From positions 62,001-126,000 of the forward strand of contig CADCVH010000102.1 of assembly GCA_902806085.1 (NCBI GenBank): 64,000 nt of DNA. Reading direction: 5' to 3'. A program made the translations under genes and the position numbers. The notes beneath the pieces are model-generated. The model made no database searches, had not been told where the DNA came from, and saw only the letters and a list, made by a program, of their open reading frames with translations. Numbering within the stretch: position 1 is the first letter of the stretch; each line of letters begins with the position of its first letter. Positions 16,590 through 28,680 of this stretch are shown here, in pieces. The DNA comes from an uncultured Rubrobacteraceae bacterium (GTDB lineage Bacteria > Actinomycetota > Rubrobacteria > Rubrobacterales > Rubrobacteraceae).

Positions 16590-18031
16590 CCGTCGTCATA
16601 TTCGGCGCGATCATCGCGCTCTCGCTCTTCGTTGCGTTCATGGCGAGCCGCGGCAAGGACGTGCTCCAGATCGAGGAGTACCTGGTCGGGGGCAGGTCGT
16701 TCTCCGGGATGCTGCTCTTCTTCCTGGCGGTCGGGGAGATCTACAGCATCGGCACGATGGTGGGGCTCCCCGGGGGCATCTACGCGGAGGGCGCGGCCTA
16801 CGGGGTCTGGTTTCTCGGCTACATCGTGCTCGCCTACCCGGTGGGTTACTTTCTGGGGCCGCTAATGTGGCGGGCGGGCAAGCGCTACGGGGCCATGACC
16901 GTCCCGGACGTGTTCAAGGGGCACTACCGGAGCCGCGTGCTGGAGGTCGTCGCGGCGGTGAGCGCTCTGGTCTTCCTGATCCCCTGGGGACAGCTCCAGT
17001 TCACGGGCTTGCAGGTAGCACTCGGGGCTCTTGGGTTCGAGATCTCGCCCTCCGTGGCCGTGATGATCGCGGCGGTGATAGCCTTCGCCTACATCGTCGT
17101 CTCGGGGGTGAGGGCCCCGGCGAACGTCTCCATCCTCAAGGACATCTTGCTCTTCGGGGCCATCGTGATCGTCGGCGTCGCGGCGGCCTCCGCCGCGGGC
17201 GGCGTGGGCAACGTCTTCGAGAGGGCCGGGGAGGCGAACCCCGCCACGCTCTCGGTCGGCGGGGGCGAGGCGATGACGTTCGCGTTGACGACCATCGTGT
17301 TTCAGGCTCTCGGGTTCTACGTGACGCCGCTCACGGTGCCGTTCCTGTTCACCGGGCGCTCGGAGGGGACGGTCAGGCGGACCCTGATCCCGATGCCCCT
17401 CTACATGCTGATGTTCCCGTTCCTCGTGATCGCCGCGTACTACGCCATAGGCGCCTCGCCGAACCTGGAGGAGCCTAACGCCGCGCTCTTCGTGACGGCG
17501 GTCGAGGTGCTGCCGGGCTGGCTGCTGGGGCTCGTGGCCGGGGCCGCGGCCCTCTCGGGCCTCTTGGTGCTCGCGGGCTTGAGCCTCGTCGTCGGCGCCG
17601 TCGTCTCGCGCAACTTCGCGCCGAACATGCCTGGCTCCTCCCAGAGGCGGCTCGTGCAGGTGGTCGTTGCCCTGTACCTCATCCTCTCCGCCGGCCTCAC
17701 CATCCTCGCCCCTACCCTGATGCTGGCCCTCGTCAACACGGCGTACTACGGCTTTACGCAGTTCCTCCCGGCGTTTGTCGGGGTCTTTTTCGTCCGCCGG
17801 TTCACCGCCACGGGCATCGCGGTTGGCCTTATCGTCGGCGACGTTTCCGTGCTCGCGCTGTACGGCCTCGGGGTGAGCCTCGGCGGCGTCAACATCGGGC
17901 TGGTGGCGCTCCTGATCAACTTCGCCGTGGTCTTTGCCGTGAGCGCCGCGACCAAGGGCACCGCGTCTCTCTCCCCCATAGCCGCCTCCAGGCAACCGGG
18001 AAACCCGCCCACCGAAGGGAGCACCCCATGA
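16586..18031 (+). CDS. Sodium:solute symporter (SSS family)
   Basis: A 481-residue membrane protein with about 13 helices. The N-terminal EYLVGGRSFSGMLLFFLAVGE is the SSS family signature, followed by TMVGLPGGIYAEG, RAGKRYGAMTVPD and LIPWGQLQFTG. Relatives (PanF, ActP, MctP) import pantothenate, acetate or other monocarboxylates with sodium. It is coupled to the DUF3311-like protein upstream and overlaps the amidohydrolase gene downstream by ATGA. The substrate may therefore be the amide or ester cleaved by that enzyme, or an acetate-type product of the Xsc/AckA route. Confidence 0.85.
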   Translation: MTVVIFGAIIALSLFVAFMASRGKDVLQIEEYLVGGRSFSGMLLFFLAVGEIYSIGTMVGLPGGIYAEGAAYGVWFLGYIVLAYPVGYFLGPLMWRAGKRYGAMTVPDVFKGHYRSRVLEVVAAVSALVFLIPWGQLQFTGLQVALGALGFEISPSVAVMIAAVIAFAYIVVSGVRAPANVSILKDILLFGAIVIVGVAAASAAGGVGNVFERAGEANPATLSVGGGEAMTFALTTIVFQALGFYVTPLTVPFLFTGRSEGTVRRTLIPMPLYMLMFPFLVIAAYYAIGASPNLEEPNAALFVTAVEVLPGWLLGLVAGAAALSGLLVLAGLSLVVGAVVSRNFAPNMPGSSQRRLVQVVVALYLILSAGLTILAPTLMLALVNTAYYGFTQFLPAFVGVFFVRRFTATGIAVGLIVGDVSVLALYGLGVSLGGVNIGLVALLINFAVVFAVSAATKGTASLSPIAASRQPGNPPTEGSTP

Positions 18032-19638
18032 ACGGCGACTGCGTGCTTGTAGGCAAGATCCACACCCTCGACCCCTCGAACCCCACAGCCGAAGCCCTCG
18101 CCATCCGCGACGGCAAGATCTCCTACGTCGGGGACGCCGACGGGGCGAGACGGCAGGCCGGGCCGAACGCCGAGACGATAGACCTCGGGAACCGGGTGGC
18201 CCTTCCCGGCTTCGTCGAGTCCCACAGCCACCCCATCTACTACGGGCGCTACCTGGAAGAGGTGGACTGCCGCTACGCCACGTCGCTCGACGACATAGTC
18301 GGGTTGCTGGGGGAACGGGCGAGGGAGACCCCGCCGGGACAGTGGGTCGTGGGCAACGGCTACGACCACACCCTCTTGAAAGAGTCGCGCCACCCCACCC
18401 GCCTGGAGCTCGACCGGGCGAGCGGGAACCACCCCGTAATGCTCAGGAACATCACCGGGCACTGCACGGTCGTAAACTCCCGTTCGCTCGAACTCGCCGG
18501 TATCACCCACAAGACGCCCGACCCCGTGGGCGGGCGCATAGGCCGGGAGGCTGGCGGGGGGCCCGACGGCGTCCTCTGGGAGTGGGCGCGGATGCTCCTC
18601 CAGGAGCACCTCCCCGAGCCCGCCACGGAGGACATCGTGCGCTACCTGCACAACGCGAGCGGGCGGTACCTGGCAGCCGGCGTCACGTCCGTGGTCGACG
18701 CGGCCATAGGCTTCAACTACGGGATTCGGGACGCCGAGGTGTACGCGAAGGTCGCGGGCGACGGGGGGCTGCCGCTGCGGTACGGAGCGGCGATCATGTA
18801 CGACGTGTGGAAGGAGCTTCAGGGAGGGGCCGGACCGGGCCTCGATTGGCCGGGGGATCCCGACAGGGTCCGCCCCCTCGCCGTCAAGTTCTTCCAGGAC
18901 GGGTCCATCCAGATAAAGACCGCGGCGCTGCGCGAGCCGTATCTCGGGGAGACGGAGCCGGCCGACCATCACGTGATCTGGCCCCAGGAAGAGCTCGACC
19001 GGATGTTCGCCGACGCGCACGCGGCCGGGTGGCAGATCTGGACGCACGGCAACGGCGACGCCGCCATAGGCTCGATCATCGACGCCTACGAGAAGGCCAT
19101 CTCCGGCGTCCCACGCACGGACCACCGGCACCGCGTCGAGCACTGCCAGACCGCGGGCGAGGACCAGCTCGACCGCATGAGGGACCTCGGGGTAACGGCC
19201 TCCTTTTTTGCCCCGCACGTCTGGCACTGGGGGGACCGCCACCGCGAGCTCTTCCTCGGAGAGGAGCGGGCCTCCCGCATGGACCCGCTTGCCTCCGCCG
19301 CGCGCCGCGGCATGAGGTTCGGCCTCCACAACGACAGCCCGGTCACCCCGGTCAGCGCCCTCCTCTCCGTCGGCACCGCCGCCAGCCGCCGCACGAGCGG
19401 GGGCGAGGTGCTCGGCATCGAGCAGGCCATCCCGGTCGAAGCCGCCCTGCGCTCGATGACGGTGGACGCGGCCTACCTCGCCTTCGAGGAGGGCCGGAAA
19501 GGAACGCTCTCTGAGGGCAAGCTCGGGGACGTCGTGGTCCTCGAGGCGGACCCGTTCGAGGTGGGGCCGGAGGAGATCAAAGACGTCCCCGTCGCCATGA
19601 CCATCGTCGGCGGCGAGGTGGCCCACGTCGCGGACTAG
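18028..19638 (+). CDS. Amidohydrolase family protein, YtcJ-like
   Basis: A 536-residue metal-dependent hydrolase of the amidohydrolase-3 (YtcJ) group. The beta-sandwich start VLVGKIHTLDPSNPTAEALAI and LPGFVESHSHP (metal-binding HSH near residue 68) are characteristic. The barrel contains QIWTHGNGDAAI, HRVEHCQ and FGLHNDSPVTP, with the final EGKLGDVVVLEADP. Such enzymes hydrolyse amide or similar C-N bonds of small substrates, and few have known substrates. In this operon an N-acyl-taurine or related amide that releases a sulfonate amine is an attractive but unproven substrate. ATG overlaps the symporter stop; ackA starts 6 bp after the stop. Confidence 0.8.
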   Translation: MNGDCVLVGKIHTLDPSNPTAEALAIRDGKISYVGDADGARRQAGPNAETIDLGNRVALPGFVESHSHPIYYGRYLEEVDCRYATSLDDIVGLLGERARETPPGQWVVGNGYDHTLLKESRHPTRLELDRASGNHPVMLRNITGHCTVVNSRSLELAGITHKTPDPVGGRIGREAGGGPDGVLWEWARMLLQEHLPEPATEDIVRYLHNASGRYLAAGVTSVVDAAIGFNYGIRDAEVYAKVAGDGGLPLRYGAAIMYDVWKELQGGAGPGLDWPGDPDRVRPLAVKFFQDGSIQIKTAALREPYLGETEPADHHVIWPQEELDRMFADAHAAGWQIWTHGNGDAAIGSIIDAYEKAISGVPRTDHRHRVEHCQTAGEDQLDRMRDLGVTASFFAPHVWHWGDRHRELFLGEERASRMDPLASAARRGMRFGLHNDSPVTPVSALLSVGTAASRRTSGGEVLGIEQAIPVEAALRSMTVDAAYLAFEEGRKGTLSEGKLGDVVVLEADPFEVGPEEIKDVPVAMTIVGGEVAHVAD

Positions 19639-19644
19639 CGCCCG

Positions 19645-20883
19645 TTGAGGGTCCTCTCGGTCAACTGCGGCTCCTCGACGCTGAAGTTCAAGCTCGTCGA
19701 TGTGGGGGAGAACGCCCGGGAATTGGCCGGCGGCGTCGTCGAGCGGATAGGGGGCGAGGGGCCTTCCCTGCTCTTTCGCACAAACGGCGTCGCGACGCGG
19801 GAACCCGTGGCGCGGGAGCCCGTGGCGGCCCCCGACCACGAGGCCGCGATCCGTCGGGTCCTGGACCGTCTCTCTTCCGCCGGCTTTACGGGCCGCGACG
19901 GGCCGGACGCCATCGGCCATCGCGTCGTCCATGGCGGGGAGCATTTCGCGGGGCCCGCCCTTATAGACGAGGGGGTGATGTCCGCCATCCACCGGCTCGG
20001 CGAGCTTGCGCCGCTCCACAACGGTCCGGCGGTCGCGGCCATACGGGCCGCCCGCGAGACGGCCGGGCCCGGCGTCCCGATGGTGGCGGTCTTCGACACC
20101 GCCTTCCACCGGACCATGCCCGAGCGCGCCGCCCGCTACGCCATCCCCCGGGAGCTCGCGGAGAGGCACCGCATCCGGCGCTACGGCTTCCACGGCACCG
20201 CCCACCGTTGCATGGTCCGGCGCTACGCCGGCCTCACGGGGAGGCCGGTCGAGGACGTCAGGCTCGTCACGTTGCAGCTAGGGAACGGCTGTTCGGCGGC
20301 GGCCGTTGAGGGCGGGCGCTCGGTCGATACCTCGATGGGTTTCACGCCGCTTGAGGGGTTGGTGATGGGGACGCGCTCGGGGAGCGTGGACCCGGCCCTG
20401 ATCCCCTACCTCGCCCGCCGCGAGGGCGTGGACGCGGCGGAGGTCGAGGGCTGGCTCAACAGGCGCTCCGGCCTCCTCGGCGTCTCCGGGACTTCCCGCG
20501 ACGTGCGGGAGCTGCTGGAGGCCGAGGCGGGGGGCGACGCGGACGCGGCCCTGGCTCTCGAGATGTTCTGCTACGGGGTTCGCAAGCAGGTCGGGGCCTA
20601 CCTGGCCGCGCTGGATGGTGCTGACGCCGTGGTCTTCGGCGGCGGCATCGGGGAGAACGCGCCGTCGATACGGGCGCGCGTCTGCGCCGGCATGGGCTGG
20701 TGCGGGCTCGTCCTGGACGGGGGGCGCAACGACCGCGCCGTGGGCGTCGCCGTGGGCGTCGGCGCCAGGATCAGCGCGGACCACTCGGGGATCGACGCCT
20801 ACGTCATCCCGGTGGACGAGGAGACGGCCATCGCGGAGGACACCGCCCGCTGCCTGCGCCCCCGCGAGGGAGACGCAGGGTGA
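19645..20883 (+). CDS. ackA: Acetate kinase (acetate/propionate kinase family)
   Basis: A 412-residue ASKHA-fold kinase transferring phosphate from acetyl phosphate to ADP. Motifs in order: VNCGSSTLKF (residues 6-15), GHRVVHGGEHF, LAPLHNGPA, FDTAFHRTMP, YGFHGTAHR, LGNGCSAAAVEGG, DTSMGFTPLEGLVMGTRSGSVDP, LGVSGTSRDVRE, GGGIGENAP and the C-terminal DEETAIAED. Most catalytic Arg, His, Asp and Glu positions are present. The usual His of the HLGNG motif is Gln (LQLGNG), a variant I believe exists in other bacterial family members. The TTG start is supported by the family N-terminus and a 6-bp gap after the amidohydrolase. No phosphotransacetylase is nearby, so its acetyl phosphate probably comes from Xsc. 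Confidence 0.9.
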   Translation: MRVLSVNCGSSTLKFKLVDVGENARELAGGVVERIGGEGPSLLFRTNGVATREPVAREPVAAPDHEAAIRRVLDRLSSAGFTGRDGPDAIGHRVVHGGEHFAGPALIDEGVMSAIHRLGELAPLHNGPAVAAIRAARETAGPGVPMVAVFDTAFHRTMPERAARYAIPRELAERHRIRRYGFHGTAHRCMVRRYAGLTGRPVEDVRLVTLQLGNGCSAAAVEGGRSVDTSMGFTPLEGLVMGTRSGSVDPALIPYLARREGVDAAEVEGWLNRRSGLLGVSGTSRDVRELLEAEAGGDADAALALEMFCYGVRKQVGAYLAALDGADAVVFGGGIGENAPSIRARVCAGMGWCGLVLDGGRNDRAVGVAVGVGARISADHSGIDAYVIPVDEETAIAEDTARCLRPREGDAG

Positions 20884-20902
20884 GACGGCCCCAGGGTGCC
20901 GT

Positions 20903-21139
20903 TCAGGCGCGGTCCTGCACGCCGCCCGCCCCGGCCATGCCCGCGCAGTGGGCGCAGCAGAAGAACCGTCCGCCGGCCTCGACGCCGTGCCCGATCACCT
21001 TCACGCCGCAGTGCTCGCAGGCGGGGGCGAGAGCGTGGATCGCGCACTCGAAGCTGTCGAACGTACGCGCATCTTGTCCTGGCAGGGTTACCTGAAAGGC
21101 TTTGTCGTACTCGTTTCCGCACACCTCGCACTGGGCCAC
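20903..21139 (-). CDS. Small zinc-ribbon-like protein, 78 aa
   Basis: Starting at GTG 21139, with AAGGAG 7 bases upstream, the product begins MAQCEVCGNEYDKAF. It contains two more Cys pairs in CEHCGVK and FCCAHCAG plus FDSFECAIHALA. The pattern of four Cys-rich knuckles suggests a zinc-binding protein of the type often labelled metallothionein-like; its function is unknown. A TTG at 21166 in the same frame is a weaker start. It converges on ackA with a 19-bp gap. Confidence 0.75.
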   Translation of the reverse strand: MAQCEVCGNEYDKAFQVTLPGQDARTFDSFECAIHALAPACEHCGVKVIGHGVEAGGRFFCCAHCAGMAGAGGVQDRA

Positions 21140-21591
21140 GCCAATCTCCTTTACGAAGAGGGCCAATTCCCGATCTTTACAGTAACTACCCCGGCCCTAT
21201 TGAGGACAAACGCTCGATCGACGCCGTAACAGGAGTCGTATGCGCGCCGCAGCAGGGCTGGCAGCAGGGAGGCGCGGACCGCTTGCCAGGGTCGAAAGCA
21301 CACGCCTCGCATCGATCGTGAATGTAGCGGACCCCAGATATTGCGCTGAGGGAGGAGGTGCGTTCACGCCCCCTCCTCCCGGCGGCAGGCCCGCGCGGTG
21401 GGCCGCCCCGGGTCGCGGTACCGGCACACACAGCTAGCATCGGAGACGGCCCAGTACATCTCGTGGGTCCCGTAAGCTTCCGGAACGGTCCCCCCGGCGC
21501 CGGCCGGGTTTCTGCGCTTCGGATTCCTCGCGCCATCCTCTTACGTCTCTACGGGCCGCGTCGTCTCTCTTGCCTCCTCTTGCGCCGCTCC
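21140..21591. other. Non-coding interval, 452 bp
   Basis: Only short, mutually overlapping frames without ribosome sites are present. A GC-rich potential hairpin (GGCGGC at about 21381 with GGCCGCC at about 21400) is visible, but no U tract. No gene or clear regulatory site is called. Confidence 0.5.
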
Positions 21592-22560
21592 TCAATCCTC
21601 CACAGGGGGATCGTAGGCCACGGTGCGATTGCGACCCGCCCTCTTCGCACGGTAGAGCGCGGCGTCGACGTTCTTCAACGGCGCCACAACCTCGGCCTCT
21701 TTGTGCGGCGTCAGCACGGCCACCCCCGCGCTGACCGTGAGTACCCCGGGCGGGGTCTTCGCCTCGTGCGGGATTCCGAGGTTCTCGACGGCCCGGCGTA
21801 CGCGGTCCGCGACGACGCTCGCCGATGCGGGGGACTGTTCGGGCAGGACGATCAGGAACTCTTCTCCGCCGTAGCGGTAAGCCGCATCACCGCTGCGAAG
21901 GTGCCCCTTCACGGCGTCCGCCACCTTCATTAGCACCTCGTCTCCCGCCAAGTGGCCGTAAAAGTCGTTGTACCGCTTGAAAAAGTCGATGTCGCAGAGC
22001 GCCGCCGAGTATTCGTGTCCGTAGCGCTCCACCCGACCGCGTATCGTCTCCAAGTCCTCCTGCAGCAGGAGGCGATTGCCGAGCCCCGTCAAGGGGTCCG
22101 TGCGCGCCTGCTCGAACAGCCGATGATTCGACCGCTCCAATCGGCGGTTCAACTGCTCCAGGACCGCCGTCTTCTCGGCCAGTTGCCGGTGCAAGGACGT
22201 GACCCGAGAAGCCGAGATCAGCCTGACCTTCAACTCCTCGACGTCGAGCGGCTTGGTCAGATAGTCGTCGGCGCCCGCGTCCACGCCCGTCAACACGTGC
22301 TCCCTCTCCCCGCGCGCCGATAACAGGATGAAGTACGTGTAAGCGTCCCGCTTCTCCCCGCGGACCCTGCGACAAAGCTCCAGCCCGTCGACGTTAGGCA
22401 TCATCCAGTTGCTGAGAACGACGTCCACCTCGGAATTGTGGAAGATTTCCCACGCCTCCTCGCCGTCCTTTGCCACAAGGCACTCGTAGCCGCACTTCTC
22501 GACGGTCATCTGGTGGATCAGCCGGGAGGGCGGATCGTCTTCGGCGATCAAGACTCTCAT
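21592..22560 (-). CDS. REC-GGDEF diguanylate cyclase with Asn at the phosphoacceptor site
   Basis: A 322-residue PleD/WspR-type protein. The receiver domain (1-120) has the acidic pocket AEDD and the conserved Lys in YLTKPLD. The phosphoacceptor position in VVLSNWMMPNVDG is Asn51 (codon 22410-22408) instead of Asp. A coiled linker (125-150) leads to a GGDEF domain with DPLTGLGNR, CDIDFFKRYND and the active-site RYGGEEF. An RSGD inhibitory site precedes GGEEF by five residues, so cyclase activity with product inhibition is expected. It begins 1 bp after the hybrid kinase gene, so they are co-transcribed. The altered receiver implies control other than phosphorylation. Confidence 0.9.
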   Translation of the reverse strand: MRVLIAEDDPPSRLIHQMTVEKCGYECLVAKDGEEAWEIFHNSEVDVVLSNWMMPNVDGLELCRRVRGEKRDAYTYFILLSARGEREHVLTGVDAGADDYLTKPLDVEELKVRLISASRVTSLHRQLAEKTAVLEQLNRRLERSNHRLFEQARTDPLTGLGNRLLLQEDLETIRGRVERYGHEYSAALCDIDFFKRYNDFYGHLAGDEVLMKVADAVKGHLRSGDAAYRYGGEEFLIVLPEQSPASASVVADRVRRAVENLGIPHEAKTPPGVLTVSAGVAVLTPHKEAEVVAPLKNVDAALYRAKRAGRNRTVAYDPPVED

Positions 22561-22561
22561 G

Positions 22562-26596
<4,035 letters not shown>

Positions 26597-26939
26597 CTGG
26601 ACTGTTTTTCCCCTACAGTTTTGCTAACAACGCCTTCCGGCCACCGGTCCAAGGATACACAATGCTCGCACCGTTCGCCTACCGAGGGCGAGGGCGCACC
26701 TGCATCGCCCGCGAGGCCTTTCGCGCGATCCTGCCAAACCTACCGAGCACCTGGACCGGACTACCCCAGATCGGCAAGCGAAAGGGCGTCGAGGCTGCTA
26801 CGTCCGGTCCTTTTGGGTGCCTAAGTGTCGCCCAGCTATCCCGTCCCCGCAAATCACGGCCGGTCTCCACGCCCCAGGGGTAGGGATTGCAAATCTCCCG
26901 GGTCAACTGCGTTACGCCGTTGAAGGTGTCGAAGCACCG
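26597..26939. other. Non-coding interval, 343 bp
   Basis: This stretch lies between the LamG gene stop and the kinase start, both on the minus strand. No ribosome-site-supported frame, clear promoter or terminator is visible. Confidence 0.45.
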
Positions 26940-27608
26940 CTATTGGGCGATGTCTATACCCACAAAGTCCATCGAACCCTCAAACACGTCGTCGAGTGGG
27001 ACTGCCGTTTTGGCTCCCACCAGGACCTCTTTGCCGTTGGCGATCGAGCCGGCCGTGCCCGTCTTCGAGTAGGACTCTCCGTCTACCATCGCCACGACCG
27101 AGTTGCTCGTTTTCGTGCACTCGAGCGTGTGCCGATTTCCGTCCACGATGTCGACATTTGCCACCCTGTTGACTCTTCCGATGTTTCCCCTGAACAAGCA
27201 GTTGAGCGTGCCGACCGTAGGGTCGCTCGTCCTCTTTATCTCCATCTTGTAGTCGCCGCCGGTGGTCCCGGAAAGGCCCTTGCGGACGATGTCGTAGCTG
27301 TCGTCGTTCATCGCCCCGCTGGGTACCGTGACGGAGGCCCTGAGCGTGATCTCCTTGTCTACTGGGTCGAGGCTGTTGTTGTCCGGCACGGCTACGCGCG
27401 AGGTCGAGCCGTCGAAGACGTAGGTCGACCCCGTTCGGACCACGTCCGTCGGGTTCCCGTCGTTGCCGTTGCCGGACGAGTCGATCATCTGCCCGGACGT
27501 CTCGTTCATTTGCCAGTCCGCCGCCTTCGGCAGCACGGCCCACGCCGGCGAAGCTACGAGCAAGAGAGCAACAACGAGTGTTCCGAAGACGAGCTTTCCG
27601 TGTTCCAT
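26940..27608 (-). CDS. Secreted LamG (concanavalin A-like) domain protein
   Basis: A 222-residue exported protein. A signal peptide (residues 1-24, hydrophobic LVFGTLVVALLLVASPAWA with an Ala-x-Ala cleavage site) precedes a single LamG/concanavalin-like jelly roll. The latter is shown by DWQMNETSGQMIDSSGNGNDG, YVFDGSTSRVAVPDN, GDYKMEIKR and HTLECTKTSNSVVAMVDG. Such domains bind glycans or proteins at the cell surface. ATG 27608 has a strong AAAGGAGGA site, suggesting good expression, and a possible TACAAT -10 box lies about 90 bases upstream. No anchoring motif is seen, so it is probably released or held in the wall. Confidence 0.8.
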   Translation of the reverse strand: MEHGKLVFGTLVVALLLVASPAWAVLPKAADWQMNETSGQMIDSSGNGNDGNPTDVVRTGSTYVFDGSTSRVAVPDNNSLDPVDKEITLRASVTVPSGAMNDDSYDIVRKGLSGTTGGDYKMEIKRTSDPTVGTLNCLFRGNIGRVNRVANVDIVDGNRHTLECTKTSNSVVAMVDGESYSKTGTAGSIANGKEVLVGAKTAVPLDDVFEGSMDFVGIDIAQ

Positions 27609-27746
27609 CTTCTATCCTCCTTTAGATGCCTTTTACGGTCGGAGAAGAGGCCTCTCGCTTCACGTAGACAACCTGCGTACTTTCGGAACCATTGTAACAA
27701 GCGGTAGACAGAGTTGGTAGAACTCGTGTACCCGCCATCGGGTAAA

Positions 27747-27776
27747 GGGGGCGGGGTCCGTGCTGGCCCCGCCCCC
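27747..27776 (-). terminator. Hairpin terminator after the NlpC/P60 gene
   Basis: GGGGGCGGGG (27747-27756) and CCCCGCCCCC (27767-27776) form a perfect 10-bp stem with a 10-base loop. On the minus strand it lies 22 bases after the stop and is followed by TTTACCC, a weak U tract. Confidence 0.65.
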
Positions 27777-27798
27777 TAAGCCCTAGTACCCCGCCACC

Positions 27799-28230
27799 CT
27801 AGTAGACGTCCACCGCGCCGACGTAGCCGGGAACGTACTCTATGGGCGTCTCCACCACCGCCCCGAAGTAGGTCGAGGCGTGGATGACCGTCCCGTAACC
27901 CGTGGCTATGCCGACGTGGGAGACGCCGTAGCCCGCCTCGTCGAAGAACACGAGGTCCCCGGCCTCGCCCCCCGAGGGGTATCCGTAGGAGTATTGGGCC
28001 GCCGGGTCGTCGGGCAGGTAGACGCCGAGGTCCGCGAACACGGCCGAGGTGAACCCCGAGCAGTCGGCCCCGTAGGCGCCGTAGGGCGTCCCGAGCCAGG
28101 CGCGGGCCTCCGCGACCGCCGCCTCCCCGGACCCGTAGGCCGTCTGGGCTTCGGCCTCGGCCGGAGACCAGACGACGAGGCCCGCCAAAAGCAGGGCACA
28201 GCAGGACAGAACAGCGGTGAGATACCGCAT
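27799..28230 (-). CDS. Secreted NlpC/P60-family cell-wall hydrolase
   Basis: From ATG 28230 (GGAGGGGG upstream) the protein has 143 residues. The signal peptide RYLTAVLSCCALLLAGLVVW ends before AEAEAQ. The catalytic domain starts with AVAEARAWLGTPYGAYG and holds the nucleophile in ADCSGFTSAVF, the His in VSHVGIATG and the third residue near TVIHAS. NlpC/P60 peptidases cut peptidoglycan stem peptides outside the membrane. The domain is compact, without LysM or SH3 wall-binding modules. The frame is open further upstream (to 28323) but lacks a signal peptide there, so the internal ATG is chosen. Confidence 0.85.
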   Translation of the reverse strand: MRYLTAVLSCCALLLAGLVVWSPAEAEAQTAYGSGEAAVAEARAWLGTPYGAYGADCSGFTSAVFADLGVYLPDDPAAQYSYGYPSGGEAGDLVFFDEAGYGVSHVGIATGYGTVIHASTYFGAVVETPIEYVPGYVGAVDVY

Positions 28231-28410
28231 AGAGATCAACCCCCTCCAGAGTCGCTCGCTTTGCTTACTGACCGTGGACCTTAGCACGGTGCGGAAAGGC
28301 CCCGCATAGGCCGGATGGCACATTCCTCATCGCCCCAATCTCCCTCGTCCCTTGCGATGGTAAAGGCTGGGCCCCGCGTGGGTCCGGGATCCCGATCCTA
28401 CGAGATAGGC

Positions 28411-28680
28411 GCCGGGCGACACTTGCCCGGCCTCCCCACCACGAGACCCGGCCATGGGTGGGGGCGAGGAACCCCGTCCCGACGAAGCGGGCGCCCGAGG
28501 GACGGGGCGAGCCAGCGGCGCGACCGGCCACGCGGGGGCTTCGGCACCCCGTGGCCGGTTGCGTGTTGGGAAAGGGACCCGATGCGCAGGGGGAGCGGTG
28601 GCGGGGAGGACGACGGCGGGGGAGGCGCACGGGCAGGGCAAGCTGGGCCTCCCCCCGGCTACGGGCCGGGGCGCGTACCG
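28411..28680. ncRNA. Candidate structured RNA: consecutive strong stem-loops
   Basis: Perfect or near-perfect stems follow one another. GCCGGGC/GCCCGGC (28411-28431, 7-base loop); CCCCACC/GGTGGGG (28434-28463); CCCCGTCCC/GGGACGGGG (28472-28507); and ACCGGCCAC/GTGGCCGGT (28522-28559) with an inner stem capped by cTTCGg. GGAGGC/GCCTCC (28621-28652) and a CCCCGGC/GGCCGGGG element complete the run. No convincing coding frame is present. It does not match the core sequences of RNase P RNA, tmRNA, SRP RNA or the ydaO riboswitch that I know. Strand is undetermined; it lies upstream of the NlpC/P60 gene on the minus strand. Confidence 0.35.

Noticed and set aside
17746-20205. Long minus-strand open frame over the symporter, amidohydrolase and ackA genes
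   Set aside because: It overlaps three well-supported plus genes and has no recognisable domains.
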